Source of the DNA: Veillonella tobetsuensis
Lineage (GTDB): Bacteria; Bacillota; Negativicutes; Veillonellales; Veillonellaceae
Direction: 5' to 3'
Assembly: GCF_001078375.1 (NCBI RefSeq)
Contig: NZ_BBXI01000016.1
Coordinates: 1 to 64,000, forward strand
DNA: 64,000 bases
The stretch's first letter is position 1. Every line of letters starts with the position of its first letter. Under the pieces are notes generated by a model. The model was not told the origin of the DNA. It saw only the letters and a list, made by a program, of their open reading frames with translations, and ran no database searches. The translations under genes and the position numbers were made by a program. Below are positions 7,724-18,428 of the stretch, piece after piece.

Positions 7724-9370
7724 TTATAATGTGGAATGAGCTTCATATTCACCGAATACTTCGCGCAATACATTACAAATTTCACCCAAAGTAGCATATG
7801 TTTTAACTGCGTCAAGAATTAATGGCATCAAGTTAACGTTTTCGTCAGCTGCACCAACTTTAAGAGCTGCTAATGCTGCATCAACTGCTGCTTGGTCGCG
7901 GTTAGCACGAACTGCTTGAGTTTTCTTGGATTGGTTAACACCTACGGAAGCGTCTACGCGAAGCAAGTCTTTTGGAGCTTCTTCTTCAACTTGGAATTTG
8001 TTTACGCCAACGATTGTGCGCAAGCCAGATTCTACTTCCATTTGCCATTTGTAAGCGGATTCTTGAATTTCTTTTTGGATGTAGCCTTTTTCGATTGCTA
8101 CTACAGCGCCGCCCATTTCATCAATTTTCTTGATGTAAGACATAGCTTCGTCATAGATAGCGTTAGTCATAGCTTCTACATAGTAGGAACCACCCAATGG
8201 GTCAACTACGTCAGCTAAACCAGATTCGTAAGCCACGATTTGTTGTGTACGAAGAGCTACTTGTACAGATGCTTCTGTAGGAAGAGCCAATGCTTCGTCA
8301 CGGGAGTTTGTATGTAAGGATTGAGTACCGCCCATTACAGCAGCTGCAGTTTGAAGAGCAACACGAACGATGTTGTTATCAACTTGTTGTGCAGTCAACA
8401 TGGAACCAGCTGTTTGAGTATGTACACGAAGCATCATGGATTTTGGTTTTTTAGCACCAAAACGTTCTTTCATGATAGTTGCCCATAAGCGACGGGATGC
8501 GCGGAATTTAGCAACTTCTTCAAGTACATTGTTATGAGCATTCCAGAAGAAGGAAAGACGACCAGCGAAGGAGTCAACGTCAAGACCAGCTTTCAAAGCT
8601 GCTTCTACGTACGCAATACCATCAGCAATTGTAAATGCGATTTCTTGCGCTGCTGTGGAACCTGCTTCACGGATATGGTAACCGGAAATGGAGATTGTAT
8701 TCCATTTTGGAACATTTTGAGAACAATATTCGAAGATATTAGTGATCAAACGCATGGATGGTTTTGGAGGGAAAATGTAAGTACCACGAGCTGCGTACTC
8801 TTTCAAAATATCATTTTGAATTGTACCCATCAATTCTGTGGATGGTACGCCTTGTTTTTCAGCTACTGCGATATACATTGCCAACAAAACGGACGCTGGA
8901 GCGTTGATTGTCATGGATGTGGATACTTTGCCAAGGTCGATGCCGTCGAACAAGATTTCCATATCTTTCAAGGAGTCAATCGCTACACCTACTTTACCAA
9001 CTTCGCCTTCTGCAACAACATCGTCGGAGTCGTAACCAATTTGTGTAGGTAAGTCAAATGCACAGGAAAGACCAGTTGCACCGGACTCGATTAAGTAGCG
9101 GTAACGTTTATTGGATTCTTCTGCTGTAGCGAAGCCTGCATACATACGCATAGTCCAGAAACGACCACGGTACATTGTAGGTTGTACGCCACGAGTGTAA
9201 GGGAATTCGCCAGGCATTCCCAAATCGCGTTCATAGTCAAAGCCTTCGATATCAACTGGTGTGTACACACGGTTGTATTTCAAGTTTTGACGTTCTGGAG
9301 TTTTTGCACTTCTTTCGTCACAAAGTTTGTTATACTCAGCAATTTGGGCTTTTAAGTTTTCGTAAGCCAT
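7724..9370 (-). CDS. Methylmalonyl-CoA mutase, catalytic large subunit
   Basis: 548-residue TIM-barrel half of adenosylcobalamin-dependent methylmalonyl-CoA mutase, lacking the B12 domain that is supplied by the next gene. Typical stretches are [10 protein letters not shown] near 73 (substrate/CoA pocket), [11 protein letters not shown] near 99, and [10 protein letters not shown] near 230 with the catalytic His. It carries out the key rearrangement of succinyl-CoA on the route to propionate. It begins 29 bases after the CoA transferase stop, with TAGGAGG upstream of the ATG. Confidence 0.95.
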   Translation of the reverse strand: MAYENLKAQIAEYNKLCDERSAKTPERQNLKYNRVYTPVDIEGFDYERDLGMPGEFPYTRGVQPTMYRGRFWTMRMYAGFATAEESNKRYRYLIESGATGLSCAFDLPTQIGYDSDDVVAEGEVGKVGVAIDSLKDMEILFDGIDLGKVSTSMTINAPASVLLAMYIAVAEKQGVPSTELMGTIQNDILKEYAARGTYIFPPKPSMRLITNIFEYCSQNVPKWNTISISGYHIREAGSTAAQEIAFTIADGIAYVEAALKAGLDVDSFAGRLSFFWNAHNNVLEEVAKFRASRRLWATIMKERFGAKKPKSMMLRVHTQTAGSMLTAQQVDNNIVRVALQTAAAVMGGTQSLHTNSRDEALALPTEASVQVALRTQQIVAYESGLADVVDPLGGSYYVEAMTNAIYDEAMSYIKKIDEMGGAVVAIEKGYIQKEIQESAYKWQMEVESGLRTIVGVNKFQVEEEAPKDLLRVDASVGVNQSKKTQAVRANRDQAAVDAALAALKVGAADENVNLMPLILDAVKTYATLGEICNVLREVFGEYEAHSTL

Positions 9371-9399
9371 GTTTTCATCATCCTCCTAAAAAAACAGGT

Positions 9400-10902
9400 T
9401 TATTTTTTCATGCTTCCAGTTTCTGTGAAGCGTTTATGCCAAGAAAGAGCTTCGTCGAGCAACATTGGTGTATGGGCATTTTTAGTTGCAGCGAGTGCCT
9501 TTTCGAGGTATTCAGTTAACATAGGTTTGTAGTCTGGGTGAGCACATTTTTCAATGATCAAACGAGCTCTTTCCACTGGGCTCAAACCACGACAGTCAGC
9601 AACACCTTGTTCTGTACAGAAAATCATAGTGTCATGTTCTGGGTGATCCACATGAGATACATATGGAACGATAGAACTGATGTCGCCATTTTTAGCAACG
9701 GAATTAGTGCAGAAAATAGTGAGATATGCACTACGTGCAAAGTCACCAGAACCGCCAATACCGTTCATCATTTTTGTACCCATAATATGAGTAGAGTTTA
9801 CATTGCCAAAAATATCAAATTCAATTGCAGTATTCATGGCAATAACGCCAATACGACGTGCGATACCAGGGTTGTTAGAAATTTCTTGCGGACGAAGAAT
9901 AATTTTCTTACGGTATTCGTCGATATTAGCATAGAAACGTTTTAATCCATCTGGAGAAGGACTTAATGCAGTACCGGAACATACAGTTACTTTACCAGCA
10001 TCGATCAAGTCGAACATACCATCTTGGATTACTTCTGTGTAAATGGACAAATCTGTGAATGGACCTTTAGCCAAGCCACTGATTACCGCATTTGCTACAG
10101 AACCTACACCAGATTGTAATGGAAGCAAGTTTTGAGGTAAACGACCTTCTGCAATTTCTTGTTCGAAGAAGTTGATAAGATGTTGACTCATTGCTTTCGC
10201 ATCATCATCGATAGGAGCCAATGGTCTAGTTGTATCAGGAACGTCACAAGCAACTACTGCAACAATTTTACTTGGATCACAAGGGATTGCTTCAGTACCA
10301 ATACGATCACCAGCTGTTTCTAATGGAATTGGTTTACGGAATGGTGGATCAAGTGGTTCATAGATATCATGCATACCAACCAAGGACAATGGTTGAGATA
10401 CGTTAACTTCTACGATTACCTTTTTAGCCTTGCTAACAAATGTTGGAGAGTTACCAACAGATGTAGTAGGTACTAAGGAGCCATCTTCATTGATTTGACA
10501 TACTTCAATAATTGCAACGTCTAAATCACCGAAGAAACCATAACGAACATTTTGTGCCATTGTGCTCAAATGCATGTCGATGTATTTAACCGCACCGCTA
10601 TTTAAAGCTTTACGTGTATCCCCATTAGTTTGATATGGGAAACGACGGTTAATACCATTAGCACGTGTTAACGCACCGTCAGCTTCATCACCTACAGAAG
10701 CACCTGTCCATAAATCAATTTTGAATGGTTCTTTTTCCATTCTTTCTGCCAAAGCTAAAGGTACAGCTTTTGCATAACCAGATGGAGTAAAGCCGGAAAT
10801 ACCAACTTTATCATTAGGGTTAATCAATTGAGCTGCTTCAAAAGCTGAGACAATTTTGCCTTGGAGGGCCGCATTTTTAACGCGATCTTTGATGTCTATC
10901 AT
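9400..10902 (-). CDS. Succinate CoA-transferase (propionyl-/acetyl-CoA:succinate)
   Basis: 500-residue class I CoA-transferase of the acetyl-CoA hydrolase/transferase group (Cat1/ScpC/AarC type). The catalytic Glu is expected at E290 in YTEVIQDG, and the GxGGSGDFARS oxyanion motif near 387 is present. As first gene of the operon it most likely activates succinate with the CoA of propionyl-CoA, closing the cycle: succinate in, propionate out, no ATP spent on activation. A 4-hydroxybutyrate- or acetate-specific role is possible, but the context favours propionyl-CoA:succinate. A good promoter lies 80 bp upstream. Confidence 0.88.
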   Translation of the reverse strand: MIDIKDRVKNAALQGKIVSAFEAAQLINPNDKVGISGFTPSGYAKAVPLALAERMEKEPFKIDLWTGASVGDEADGALTRANGINRRFPYQTNGDTRKALNSGAVKYIDMHLSTMAQNVRYGFFGDLDVAIIEVCQINEDGSLVPTTSVGNSPTFVSKAKKVIVEVNVSQPLSLVGMHDIYEPLDPPFRKPIPLETAGDRIGTEAIPCDPSKIVAVVACDVPDTTRPLAPIDDDAKAMSQHLINFFEQEIAEGRLPQNLLPLQSGVGSVANAVISGLAKGPFTDLSIYTEVIQDGMFDLIDAGKVTVCSGTALSPSPDGLKRFYANIDEYRKKIILRPQEISNNPGIARRIGVIAMNTAIEFDIFGNVNSTHIMGTKMMNGIGGSGDFARSAYLTIFCTNSVAKNGDISSIVPYVSHVDHPEHDTMIFCTEQGVADCRGLSPVERARLIIEKCAHPDYKPMLTEYLEKALAATKNAHTPMLLDEALSWHKRFTETGSMKK

Positions 10903-10981
10903 CGTACCATCTCCTTCAAATCACCTTGTTAAACGACAGTTGATCAATTTCTTGGTCTAACTCGTTCCTTAAACCTACTTC

Positions 10982-11010
10982 ATCGTATGCTTTTACAAGT
11001 TCATTGTCAA
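10982..11010 (-). promoter_or_regulatory. Promoter of the succinate-to-propionate operon
   Basis: Perfect -35 TTGACA (minus strand, 11005-11010), exactly 17 bases, -10 TACGAT (10982-10987). The leader to the CoA transferase ATG is about 75 nt. No competing terminator lies between this point and the end of mmdB, so one transcript of about 9 kb is likely. Confidence 0.8.
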
Positions 11011-11152
11011 CTTATATGCATAAAATGTATTTTTTGTCACATATTTATATGGTATTATGACTAAAAGTCATGGATTTTTCATGTTTCACATAAATTAAAT
11101 TCACATCGTTATAACCTACAGGAATTATCGATATACTTTTCATATATATTGT

Positions 11153-11211
11153 AAAAAAAAGGGGCAATCGAGAAACACTATACAGGATATAGAGTTTCTT
11201 CGATTTGCCCC
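11153..11211 (-). terminator. Terminator after the O-antigen ligase-like gene
   Basis: GGGGCAAATCG-type arm at 11201-11211 pairs with 11161-11170, with further agaaac/gtttct pairing, and is followed on the minus strand by eight T residues. It ends the long housekeeping transcription block. Confidence 0.85.
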
Positions 11212-11295
11212 ACTATGTTCAAACTGACGTCTATGGAATATTGAATTATTAAATCTTGAGGATTTCTGCTTTCAATCGAAAAGTTTCGATGCGTT

Positions 11296-12564
11296 TTAAT
11301 TATGATTAATTGTGGTAGATTTTTGCTGTGCTTTCACAAAAGCACCTACCCACCCCATCAATAACCAAAATGTAATCGTTACTTGATGACTATATAACTC
11401 AAAATCGGACAATCCACTTACAAGGACCCCTACGGCTAAAGCCCCTACACCGATTGATGCAGCTTTACGGAATACATCCCCTTGCAATCGTATAGATGTA
11501 ATAACATGTCCTAATAATACAGTTATAAAAGAAATCAATCCTGGTATGCCTATTTCTGCCAACATATTGAGATATAAATTATGTGCATGATACATCAATA
11601 CATTGGGACCTTGAATATAGTAGTTATAATCAGGATAAACTAAATAGAATGTATTCCATCCAATCCCCCACATAGGATTCTCACGAACAATATACATGGT
11701 ACTATCCCACAGAGCCCATCGCAGATCAGCAGATGTATCATGACCTTGGAATATAGACCAAAGGCGGGTCGCAATTTCCCCATCATAGAAATAAAGAATA
11801 ATTGGAACTGCTAAAAGGGATAGTAACAAACGGCGCTCCACAAAGATGCCCCAATATATCACCATAGCACCAAAACTAATCCAGATGCCCCGTGAATAGG
11901 TTAATAGCAAGGTAACAAATAATATAAGAGCTACAGGTATCATCATATAAATCTGTTTCTTATAGGCTTTCGATAAGATTTTATTTGTTAACCCTTTCCA
12001 ATATACCAATAAATAACTAATACTAACACTGAGGATCATCAATAGATAAGCACCTAGTAGATTTGGATTCATCAATGTCGACGACATGCGGCGCATCAAT
12101 TTTGGAAATTGGGTGGCATCTACCCATTCATTAATATGCTGATTGGGAACAAAAATATATTCATAAACCCCAATAAAACATACAAGAATCGCAGTACCTA
12201 ATACGCATTGAAGAAAATAGCGCCATTGTTTTGGTGTGCTAATATACGTCCGAACTAGATAGTATATACCACCACCTGCTATAATTTGATAAAACCAGCT
12301 CGTCAAAGCCCATTGAGCATTATCAGATAATGCAGCAGATACACCAGTCCATAGGACAAAAAACATAACCGTCCAAGACAACCAACCTGTAGGCAAGCTA
12401 AGATTGCGCCGCCTTACTAAATCAATAAAAGCAATTCCTATGGCAAGCCATAAGAGTACATCCCCCACCATTGGTTGCAAAGGCATAGCAATAACTACAC
12501 CATAAATAAGCCGTTCAATGTAAAACTTTAATTTCGTTTCTGTTGGAAATAATGAGTGTTCCAT
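11296..12564 (-). CDS. O-antigen ligase/polymerase family membrane protein (Wzy/WaaL type)
   Basis: 422 residues with ten or more predicted membrane helices and a large extracytoplasmic loop (about 265-325) containing GIGWNTFY and YHAHNLYLNMLAEIG, the region that carries the catalytic His in the O-antigen ligase/polymerase family (PF04932-like). It would ligate or polymerise undecaprenyl-linked glycans at the outer face of the inner membrane, in line with a diderm with lipopolysaccharide. Ligase and polymerase cannot be separated by sequence alone. It starts 9 bp after folC with only a weak ribosome-binding site. Confidence 0.75.
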   Translation of the reverse strand: MEHSLFPTETKLKFYIERLIYGVVIAMPLQPMVGDVLLWLAIGIAFIDLVRRRNLSLPTGWLSWTVMFFVLWTGVSAALSDNAQWALTSWFYQIIAGGGIYYLVRTYISTPKQWRYFLQCVLGTAILVCFIGVYEYIFVPNQHINEWVDATQFPKLMRRMSSTLMNPNLLGAYLLMILSVSISYLLVYWKGLTNKILSKAYKKQIYMMIPVALILFVTLLLTYSRGIWISFGAMVIYWGIFVERRLLLSLLAVPIILYFYDGEIATRLWSIFQGHDTSADLRWALWDSTMYIVRENPMWGIGWNTFYLVYPDYNYYIQGPNVLMYHAHNLYLNMLAEIGIPGLISFITVLLGHVITSIRLQGDVFRKAASIGVGALAVGVLVSGLSDFELYSHQVTITFWLLMGWVGAFVKAQQKSTTINHN

Positions 12565-12573
12565 AATAATTAC

Positions 12574-13881
12574 CTAGTGGCTCAGGCGGTCTTGTAACCA
12601 AGCACGAGCTTCGCCAAGAATATATAATGATCCACATACAACAATGTTATCTCCAGCTTGAGTTGACCGTAAGGCTAACTCTAGAGCATCGCTTACGGAC
12701 TCTTCCGTTTGGGCCACAACTTGTTTAACACATTGACGGACATTTTCCACCAACTGTTCTGGTATTTCCGTACGAGGTGTAGGCGCTGCCACAGCAATAA
12801 CCGTATCCTTCGGTTTTACAACCTCACGGATAATACCATTTTCGTCTTTATCCGACAAAATAGCCATTACAATTGTTTTTAGTTTATCTTCAAACAATTC
12901 TTGATAAGTTATGTTAAAAGATTCTGCGCCCGCAACATTATGAGCTCCATCAAAAATAAATGTTCTATCCAAGGCTTTTTTGATTTCAAAGCGACCAGCC
13001 CAAGTAGCACGAGCAAAGCCTTCACGCATTGTTTCTTCGCTAATAGCATCATCCTGTTCCATTACAAGACGAACTGCCTGTAGGGCACATGCTAAATTAA
13101 CAGACTGATGAACACCAGCCATTGTTGTAAACAACATAGCCGGTGCCGCATCGACTGCACTGATGGTCATAATCTGACCACCCGGCACTACACTGCGACT
13201 ATCAATGCCAAACTTTCTATTGAAGATATATAATGGCGCATGCTTGTCCTTCGCGGCCTCTTCGATAACACCTAATGGTCCACCTTGTGCAGCAGTTACA
13301 ATAGGAACGCCCTCTTTAATAATCCCCGCCTTATGTTTAGCAATCTCTTCAACCGTATCACCACAATAGGCTTGATGATCTAGTGTAACATTGGTTATAA
13401 CGGAAACTATCGGTTTCACAATATTAGTTGAATCAAGCAATCCGCCTAAGCCAGCTTCAACAACAGCATAGTCCACACCTTGTTCTTTAAAAAACAAGAA
13501 TGCTGCTGCTGTTAATATTTCAAATTGTGTAGGTGGCTCTACGCCATCAGCAATAATTTGTTCTACACCTTGGCAAACACGATTGATTAATTCACCAAAC
13601 GCATCCTTGCTGATTTGTACATCATTGATTTCTATACGCTCTGTATAAGATTCAAGGTGAGGCGATGTAAATCGCCCCACCCGTAATCCACTGGTAAATA
13701 GAGCATACGAAATATATGTTGTTACGGAACCTTTTCCATTAGTTCCCGTAACATGAATGATTTTATAATCTCGTTCAGGATTCCCTAACGCTTGCATTAA
13801 TGCTTGAATGCGCTCCAACCCTGGTTTGATACCAAAGGATGAAGCATCTTCTAAATACGCTAAGGCTTCTTCGTATGTCAT
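12574..13881 (-). CDS. folC: Bifunctional folylpolyglutamate/dihydrofolate synthase
   Basis: 435-residue Mur-ligase-family cytosolic enzyme that adds glutamate to folates (and perhaps dihydropteroate to dihydrofolate). The ATP-binding P-loop GTNGKGSVTT is at about 46-55, with SPHLESYTER after it, an Asp-rich folate loop (SVITNVTLDHQ) in the middle and a C-terminal Rossmann domain with FDGAHN. ATG follows TAGGAGG. Between valS and the O-antigen gene, as often seen for valS-folC in Firmicutes. Confidence 0.93.
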   Translation of the reverse strand: MTYEEALAYLEDASSFGIKPGLERIQALMQALGNPERDYKIIHVTGTNGKGSVTTYISYALFTSGLRVGRFTSPHLESYTERIEINDVQISKDAFGELINRVCQGVEQIIADGVEPPTQFEILTAAAFLFFKEQGVDYAVVEAGLGGLLDSTNIVKPIVSVITNVTLDHQAYCGDTVEEIAKHKAGIIKEGVPIVTAAQGGPLGVIEEAAKDKHAPLYIFNRKFGIDSRSVVPGGQIMTISAVDAAPAMLFTTMAGVHQSVNLACALQAVRLVMEQDDAISEETMREGFARATWAGRFEIKKALDRTFIFDGAHNVAGAESFNITYQELFEDKLKTIVMAILSDKDENGIIREVVKPKDTVIAVAAPTPRTEIPEQLVENVRQCVKQVVAQTEESVSDALELALRSTQAGDNIVVCGSLYILGEARAWLQDRLSH

Positions 13882-13890
13882 ATAAACCTC

Positions 13891-16548
13891 CTATAAGGTT
13901 TTTAAGAATTCTTCACGTTCTAACAACGCTTGCTGTTTTTGTTTATATTCTTCTAATTTTTCTTTTTCTTTAGCAACTACTGCTTCAGGTGCTTTTGCTA
14001 GGAAGCCTTGGTTGTTCAATTTACCTTCTAAACGTGCAATTTCTTTTTGCATTTGAACCTTTTCTTTCTCGATACGTTCTTTTTCTTTATCTGCATCGAT
14101 AAGGTCTTTCAAAAGAAGGTATACCTCCATTCCATTTACAACTGTTACGGTTGCATTTTCTGGTTTCGGATCATTAGCGCCTAAGATAGTTACCATTTCA
14201 GCCCAAGCAAGTGTAACGAAATAATCGCTATGACTAGCTACAGCTTGTGCTATGGACGCATCAGTTGGGGCCACAATAACTTCTGCTTTTTTGCCTAATG
14301 GTACATTCATTTCGGCACGCATGTTACGAATGCCCTTGATAGCATCCATCATAATTTCCATTTGACGTGCCGCATCCGTAAGATTTGTGAAAGATAATGC
14401 TTCCGGCCATTTAGCAACGACGATACTATCCCCTTCGTGAGGTAAGTGTTGCCAAATATGTTCTGTAACAAACGGCATAAATGGATGTAACAATTCTAGC
14501 ATATGACGCAAGATAGTTACGAGCAAGTATTGAACAGTACGACGATCGCGTTCATTAGCATCGCTATACAAACGAGGTTTAGCGAGTTCAATGTACCAGT
14601 CGCAATACGTATTCCAAATAAAATCATATACGGAGCTTGCCGCTTCACCAAGTTCAAATTTATCAAGGTTAGCAGTAATGTTTTGTACAGTTTCATTATA
14701 TTTTTCTACAATCCATTTATCCGCCAATGTCAAATCAGACTCAGTTGGAACAAAGCTTTCATCATAATTCGTCAAATTCATAAGAACGAATTTCGACGCA
14801 TTCCAAATCTTATTGGCGAAGTTACGATTTGCTTCCACACGTTCCATGTAGAAACGCATGTCATTACCTGGTGTATTGCCTGTTACAAGGGTAAAGCGCA
14901 ATGCATCAGCACCATATTCACCGATAACATCTAACGGGTTGATACCATTACCCAAGGATTTACTCATCTTACGCCCTTGGCTATCGCGTACAAGACCATG
15001 GATGAATACATGTTTAAATGGAATTTCATCTTCAAATTCAAGAGCCATGAAAATCATGCGAGCAACCCAGAAGAAGATGATATCGTAACCAGTTACGAGA
15101 ACGCTAGTTGGATACCATTGTTTGAGTTCAGCCGTTTGTTCAGGCCAACCCATCGTAGCAAATGGCCATAAGCCAGAACTAAACCATGTATCAAGAACGT
15201 CTGGATCTTGTGTTACATGACCATGGCAATGAGGGCATTCTGTAATATCTTCACGGCTAACGATAGTTTCGCCACAGTCATCACAATACCAGGCTGGAAT
15301 ACGATGGCCCCACCATAATTGACGAGAAATCGTCCAGTCACGGATATTTTCGAGCCAATTTACATATGTTTTAGTAAATCGTTCTGGAACAAATTGAACG
15401 TCCCCGTCTTTAACAACTTTTAATGCTGGTTCAGCAAGTGGTTTCATATCTACAAACCATTGTTTAGAAACCATTGGTTCGATAATTGTATTACAACGAG
15501 AACAATGACCTACTGCATGGTCATGATCATCGATTTTTTCCAGTAAACCTAATTCTTGAAGCTCTGCTACCACTTGTTTACGCGCTTCTTCGCGTGTCAT
15601 ACCGTTAAATTTGCCAGCCCCTTCATTCATTGTGGCATCATTGTTCATAACAACGATGGATTCTAAATTATGGCGTTGCCCCATTTCAAAGTCATTAGGG
15701 TCATGAGCAGGTGTAATTTTTACACAACCTGTACCAAAGCTCGCATCTACATAGTCATCGGCAATGACAGGAATTTCACGGTTAACGAATGGCAAGATTA
15801 ATGTTTTACCGATGAGATCTTTATAACGATCATCTTCAGGGTTTACAGCTACTGCTACGTCACCAAACATAGTTTCTGGACGTGTTGTAGCCACAACAAC
15901 AAAGCGGCCTTCTTCCCCCTTTACAGGATATTTAATATGCCATAAATGGCCATGCTCATCTTCATGTTCCACTTCTACATCAGACAAAGCTGTAGCACAA
16001 CGTGGGCACCAGTTGATGATACGTTCACCACGGTAAATCAAACCTTTTTCATAAAGTTTTACGAATACTTCGCGCACTGCATGATAGTAGCCATCATCCA
16101 AGGTAAAACGCTCGCGGCTCCAGTCACAAGATGCGCCTAAGCTGCGAATTTGTTTAACAATGGTATCGCCGTATTCTTTCTTCCATTCCCAAACGCGTTC
16201 TACGAATTTTTCACGGCCTAAATCATAGCGGGATTTTCCCTCTTCCTTAGCGAGCATTTCCTCTACCTTGATTTGTGTAGCAATACCCGCATGGTCGGTG
16301 CCAGGCATCCATAACACATTGTAACCTTGCATACGTTTAAAACGAATCAAGATATCTTGTAATGTATTATCGAGCGCATGCCCCATATGCAACATACCTG
16401 TAACATTTGGTGGTGGCAATACGATGCTAAACGGCTCCTTATCAGTGTCCACTTCTTCGTGAAAGTAACCTTGGTTTTCCCAATAGGAATACCATTTACT
16501 TTCGATTTCACCAGGATTGTAGGTGGTTAAATTTTCGTAGGTTTTCAT
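13891..16548 (-). CDS. valS: Valine--tRNA ligase
   Basis: 885-residue class Ia synthetase charging tRNA-Val. Class signatures are seen: [14 protein letters not shown] (the HIGH motif reads HMGH) near 46, [10 protein letters not shown] near 525, and an editing domain between them with the [15 protein letters not shown] motif. The C-terminal coiled coil (about 815-885; [12 protein letters not shown] repeats) is that of bacterial ValRS. Two Cys pairs (CPRC/CSRC and CDDC/CPHC) are in the zinc-type insert. No T-box leader: the tatC gene ends only 22 bp upstream. Confidence 0.96.
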   Translation of the reverse strand: MKTYENLTTYNPGEIESKWYSYWENQGYFHEEVDTDKEPFSIVLPPPNVTGMLHMGHALDNTLQDILIRFKRMQGYNVLWMPGTDHAGIATQIKVEEMLAKEEGKSRYDLGREKFVERVWEWKKEYGDTIVKQIRSLGASCDWSRERFTLDDGYYHAVREVFVKLYEKGLIYRGERIINWCPRCATALSDVEVEHEDEHGHLWHIKYPVKGEEGRFVVVATTRPETMFGDVAVAVNPEDDRYKDLIGKTLILPFVNREIPVIADDYVDASFGTGCVKITPAHDPNDFEMGQRHNLESIVVMNNDATMNEGAGKFNGMTREEARKQVVAELQELGLLEKIDDHDHAVGHCSRCNTIIEPMVSKQWFVDMKPLAEPALKVVKDGDVQFVPERFTKTYVNWLENIRDWTISRQLWWGHRIPAWYCDDCGETIVSREDITECPHCHGHVTQDPDVLDTWFSSGLWPFATMGWPEQTAELKQWYPTSVLVTGYDIIFFWVARMIFMALEFEDEIPFKHVFIHGLVRDSQGRKMSKSLGNGINPLDVIGEYGADALRFTLVTGNTPGNDMRFYMERVEANRNFANKIWNASKFVLMNLTNYDESFVPTESDLTLADKWIVEKYNETVQNITANLDKFELGEAASSVYDFIWNTYCDWYIELAKPRLYSDANERDRRTVQYLLVTILRHMLELLHPFMPFVTEHIWQHLPHEGDSIVVAKWPEALSFTNLTDAARQMEIMMDAIKGIRNMRAEMNVPLGKKAEVIVAPTDASIAQAVASHSDYFVTLAWAEMVTILGANDPKPENATVTVVNGMEVYLLLKDLIDADKEKERIEKEKVQMQKEIARLEGKLNNQGFLAKAPEAVVAKEKEKLEEYKQKQQALLEREEFLKTL

Positions 16549-16570
16549 CGTTCCTCCTGAAAGTAAGTAC

Positions 16571-17455
16571 TTATCGTCTCATCACTTTAGCTAACACAAA
16601 GAGGCTAGTTTCATATAATAATATCATCGGCAATGCAATCATAGTCTGAGAAAACATATCCGGTGTAGGTGAAATTACTGCACCTATGATAAAGGAAAGC
16701 AAAATAAATAGTTTGCGTTTCTTCTTTAAAAATTGGGATGTAATTAAATTAAAATATCCCATAATAATAATCATCAGCGGCAGTTCAAATATAAAGCCGA
16801 ACGGCAGCACAAAAGCTAACACAAAATCCATATATTGGCCGATAGAAAACATCGGTTGTAACTCATCTGTAGCAAAGCCCATAAAGAACTTAACAGCAGC
16901 GGGCAATACCAATGCATAGGAAAATAGAATGCCTATTAGAAACAACAAAAAGGCTACTGGTAAAATCCAATTTGACAGATGTTTTTCACGAGCTGTCAAC
17001 GCAGGTTTTACAAAGAGCCATATTTGATGCAATATGATAGGCGATGCCATAATCATGCCGCCCGCAATAGATACCTTCATATAGGTAAAAAAGGCTTCTG
17101 TAGGACGCATATAATATAATTTGCCAGCAGGGGCCAATAAAATATCTAATAAAACATCTACATAATAATAGGCTATCCCTGTTCCTATAATAATAGAAAT
17201 GACCATAATTATAATGCGTCTACGAAGCTCTGACAAATGACCTACTAACGATAGGTTAGCAGCTTCATCCATCATTTTTTGTTCCATCTCCGTATACAAC
17301 GGTTCTGGATGGTTTTTTTTCGGATCGGCATCAATAACAGCATATCGTTCCTGTTCAGCTTTTTGAGCCTGTTCTCGTCGCTTTTGCCGAACTACACTAT
17401 CGAATGAAGGTTTCTTAATGGGATATTCGAAAGCTTTAGGTTCGAAGGCCTCCAT
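16571..17455 (-). CDS. tatC: Sec-independent translocase TatC, N-terminally extended
   Basis: 294 residues; the canonical TatC core with six membrane helices begins near residue 69 with [11 protein letters not shown], the conserved signal-peptide docking face. About 68 charged residues precede it ([11 protein letters not shown] and similar), longer than in most TatC proteins; they are in frame after a good start (AAAGG upstream), so this looks genuine and not a misread start. TatC recognises twin-arginine signal peptides. No tatA/B gene is in this window. It abuts the polyprenyl synthase gene by one base. Confidence 0.9.
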   Translation of the reverse strand: MEAFEPKAFEYPIKKPSFDSVVRQKRREQAQKAEQERYAVIDADPKKNHPEPLYTEMEQKMMDEAANLSLVGHLSELRRRIIIMVISIIIGTGIAYYYVDVLLDILLAPAGKLYYMRPTEAFFTYMKVSIAGGMIMASPIILHQIWLFVKPALTAREKHLSNWILPVAFLLFLIGILFSYALVLPAAVKFFMGFATDELQPMFSIGQYMDFVLAFVLPFGFIFELPLMIIIMGYFNLITSQFLKKKRKLFILLSFIIGAVISPTPDMFSQTMIALPMILLYETSLFVLAKVMRR

Positions 17456-17456
17456 A

Positions 17457-18428
17457 TTATACCTTTCTATCTGCCAAATTTTGAACGGCTAATACTAAAA
17501 ATTCTTTCCCCTCAAAATCACGAATTGCCTGTAATGCGGACAACGCATCATCACAATACTGTTGGGCTACGCGCAATGTATTATCAATTCCACCTCGAGC
17601 TATCACATAGTCAATGATGTCTTGCTCATTGCCACCATGGTTAAGATTTTGGATATCTTCTAGCAGTTGATCTTTGTTAGTTTCATTGACAATACTGAGC
17701 AATGGATAGGTTAATAACCCCTCTCGAAGATCATTACCAACAGGCTTGCCAGTTGTATCAGATGTTTCACGATAATCCATGATATCATCTGTAATTTGGA
17801 ACGCCATACCTAATGCATGACCATATTGTTTAAGATAACCAATTTCTTCACTAGACCAACCGCCTAATAAGCCACCGAGTTCCATACAGCCTTCCATAAA
17901 GTCGGCTGTTTTCTTTTGCGTCTTTATCATATATCGCTCTATCCCCTGGTCGATGCGATATACATCTTCCATTTGCATAAATTCACCTTCCACAAGGCAA
18001 CTGATGATATGAGAAAAGACCTTCAAATATTCCATATGCGGCATTTCAGATACAATGCGAAATGCCTTGGCAAAAAGATAATCACCACTTAAAATAGCCA
18101 CCTTATTGCCCTTATGCTTATGAATAGTATCTTCACCACGGCGAATTTCAGCTTGGTCTAATACATCGTCATGAATTAATGTCGCCAAATGTAACATTTC
18201 AACAGCTTCTGCAATTTTAATGCGGTCTGTCTCTATCGATTGACCTGCATTAGCGATAAGCAAACATAATTGTGCACGCAGTCGTTTACCACCAGCTTCG
18301 GATAAAGGTCTGATTAGATCATTAAAATCCTCAGCCCCTGTATTAAAAGATGATGCAAGAGCACGTTCAACACGCTCTAAATCAAGAGCGATGCGTTCCA
18401 TCATCTCTAACTGATTCGTATTACTCAT
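17457..18428 (-). CDS. Long-chain polyprenyl diphosphate synthase
   Basis: 323-residue trans-prenyltransferase. First Asp-rich motif HDDVLD (D87, D88, D91), second DDIMD (D214, D215, D218), and the KxxGKP-like tail DTTGKP are intact. The residue five positions before the first Asp motif is Ala82, small, which in this family permits long chains (menaquinone or respiratory-quinone side chain class) and argues against farnesyl/geranylgeranyl synthase. Exact chain length is not readable. It overlaps the end of ysxC by four bases, with its ribosome-binding site inside ysxC. Confidence 0.88.
   Translation of the reverse strand: MSNTNQLEMMERIALDLERVERALASSFNTGAEDFNDLIRPLSEAGGKRLRAQLCLLIANAGQSIETDRIKIAEAVEMLHLATLIHDDVLDQAEIRRGEDTIHKHKGNKVAILSGDYLFAKAFRIVSEMPHMEYLKVFSHIISCLVEGEFMQMEDVYRIDQGIERYMIKTQKKTADFMEGCMELGGLLGGWSSEEIGYLKQYGHALGMAFQITDDIMDYRETSDTTGKPVGNDLREGLLTYPLLSIVNETNKDQLLEDIQNLNHGGNEQDIIDYVIARGGIDNTLRVAQQYCDDALSALQAIRDFEGKEFLVLAVQNLADRKV

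Larger units (their letters stand above)
10903..11295. other. Intergenic region, 393 bp
   Basis: Holds the 5' leader and promoter of the succinate-propionate operon (10982-11010) and the terminator of the folC/O-antigen transcription unit (11153-11211). No ORF with a ribosome-binding site, and no cobalamin-riboswitch B12 box despite the B12-dependent mutase downstream. The stretch 11011-11150 is AT-rich and otherwise featureless. Confidence 0.6.

Noticed and set aside
10903-11150. Cobalamin riboswitch ahead of the B12-dependent mutase operon
   Set aside because: No B12-box or the expected multi-stem fold; the leader from the promoter is only about 75 bases.
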